Assembly (NCBI GenBank): GCA_037440925.1
Contig: JBBITF010000003.1
Location: 53,428-117,427, forward strand
Source of the DNA: JAABUE01 sp037440925
Lineage (GTDB): Bacteria > Chloroflexota > Anaerolineae > Anaerolineales > Villigracilaceae
Direction of reading: 5' to 3'
Length of the DNA: 64,000 nt
The translations under genes were made by a program, and so were the position numbers. The number at the start of each line of letters is the position of its first letter. The stretch's first letter is position 1. The notes beneath the pieces were generated by a model. The model had not been told where the DNA came from and did no database searches. It saw nothing but the letters and a program-made list of their open reading frames with translations. Below, piece by piece: positions 63,180-64,000 of this stretch.

Positions 63180-64000
63180 TCAATTGCCCGCTTCTTTATC
63201 CGGGATGTGGATGGGCTGCTCCCGCCCCAGTTCCAGCGAACGCTGATAGGCGGCCCACACGGCGCGTGAGATGGCCGTGCGGAAGCCCGCCTTTTCCAGG
63301 TAATACAACGCCTCGGCAGACGTCCCGCCCGGCGAAGTGACTTGGTTGCGCAGGGTGGCAGGATGCCGTCCGGCGTGCCGGTAGTAGTCTATCGAGCCGC
63401 GCACGGTCTGAAGGACGAGTTGCTCGGCGATGCGGCGCGGGAAACCCATGTGAACGCCGGCGTCTATCAGCGCTTCGGTGAACAGGAAGACGTAGGCCGG
63501 CCCGGTGCCGGAGAGCGCGGTCGCCATATCCAGGTAACCCTCGTCTTCGACGAAGACTTCCTCGCCCAACGCGCCCAGGATCTGGCGCGCCGTGTCGCGC
63601 TGCGCCGCCGAGACGCCGCTGGAAGCCGTCCAAACCGTAATGCCTTGCCCAATTTGTCCAGGTGTGTTGGGCATGGAACGCACAACGGCATCGTGTTTCA
63701 GCGCCGCGCTGATCTTCTGGATGGGCGCGCCTGCCACGATGGACAGCACCAGCGCGTCCTTGCGAACGGATTTGAGCCCTTTCAGGACGGCGCTCAGGCG
63801 CTGCGGTTTGACTGACAGGACAACCACGTCCGCTTGCGCGGCAGCGGCAGCGTTGTCGGTTGAGGCCCGAATTCCGTATTTGCCGCTCAACTCCTCGCCG
63901 CGTTCGAGGCGCGGACCACAGGCCAGCAAATGTTCGGGCCGGGCCAATCCCTGGCGCAGCAATCCCGCGATCATGGCTTCTGCCATGACGCCGGGGCCAA
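63180..64000 (-). CDS. proC: Pyrroline-5-carboxylate reductase, 5' end cut by window edge
   Basis: NAD(P)H enzyme that reduces pyrroline-5-carboxylate to proline. About 273 residues visible. It begins in the Rossmann motif GPGVMAEAMIAG (the normal form is GxGNMAEA). VVVLSVKPQ, VVRSMPNTPGQIGQG near 105, ATALSGTGPAYVF near 158 and the C-terminal TSPGGTSAEALYYLEKAGFR, the family signature, follow. The first codons lie past 64000; an internal ATG at 63986 is not the start. The terminator follows at 63176. Confidence 0.93.
   Translation of the reverse strand, partial: GPGVMAEAMIAGLLRQGLARPEHLLACGPRLERGEELSGKYGIRASTDNAAAAAQADVVVLSVKPQRLSAVLKGLKSVRKDALVLSIVAGAPIQKISAALKHDAVVRSMPNTPGQIGQGITVWTASSGVSAAQRDTARQILGALGEEVFVEDEGYLDMATALSGTGPAYVFLFTEALIDAGVHMGFPRRIAEQLVLQTVRGSIDYYRHAGRHPATLRNQVTSPGGTSAEALYYLEKAGFRTAISRAVWAAYQRSLELGREQPIHIPDKEAGN

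Overview
The window looks like a chromosomal scaffold from a Chloroflexota bacterium, most likely class Anaerolineae. This is an inference from gene content: lipoproteins with Thr/Pro- or TEAP-rich linkers, an NBR1-type Ig-like lipoprotein, a CruF/CruC-like carotenoid pair, a tryptophan T-box with TrpB2, and a high load of short interspersed hairpin repeats. No rRNA is present to confirm it. The assembly is probably a metagenome bin: two 100-N gaps are each flanked by an exact 55-bp duplication, so both gaps look artificial.

Layout. 0-9.2 kb: housekeeping (truncated pfkA, NBR1-Ig lipoprotein, ftsH, xth, a CheY-like regulator, a DUF192 protein, a LysM-M23 peptidase, greA, lysS, csp). 9.4-14 kb: a phosphonate-type ABC importer whose two permeases both carry extra extracytoplasmic domains. 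14-18.1 kb: DUF218 protein, a GFO/IDH/MocA oxidoreductase disrupted in frame by five 39-bp repeats, and a large membrane protein. 18.1-18.8 kb: an intact HepT/MntA toxin-antitoxin pair. 19-29.5 kb: a surface glycan cluster with bifunctional PAPS synthase, GT-C membrane protein, SDR, CMP-nonulosonate synthetase fused to a HAD phosphatase, NeuB-like synthase, sulfotransferase, capsule-type glycosyltransferase and GT4. Together these could make a sulfated, nonulosonate-containing polysaccharide.

29.5-35.4 kb: FHA protein, a second large membrane protein, then a segment bracketed by two inverted ~160-bp MITEs, each with a 6-bp target duplication. It holds a B12-binding mutase subunit, MeaB, a candidate small RNA and a DUF3800 protein. 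35.4-43.2 kb: GNAT, prs, an alpha/beta hydrolase, two riboflavin genes, a carotenoid/lipid operon (CruF-like, plsY, GT2), an SDR and a NUDIX hydrolase. 43.2-47.8 kb: an alpha-oxoamine synthase diverging from a Trp T-box leader that controls a small ORF, trpS and trpB2.

47.9-53.7 kb: a leaderless two-gene membrane/lipoprotein unit, tRNA-Asp, L,D-transpeptidase, M14 peptidase, cinA and an FAD amine oxidase. 53.7-55.2 kb: an orphan MNT gene with a truncated HEPN remnant, and an ornithine cyclodeaminase-like gene. 55.3-61.1 kb: a complete livJHMGF branched-chain amino-acid importer on the minus strand. 61.4-64 kb: a cyclic-nucleotide-binding protein, a MITE, a GT2 glycosyltransferase and a truncated proC.

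Novelty candidates are the MITE-bracketed mutase/MeaB/small RNA/DUF3800 segment, the Ig-modular PhnE pair, the sulfated nonulosonate cluster with its vertebrate-CMAS-like fusion, and repeats that have expanded in frame inside three different proteins.
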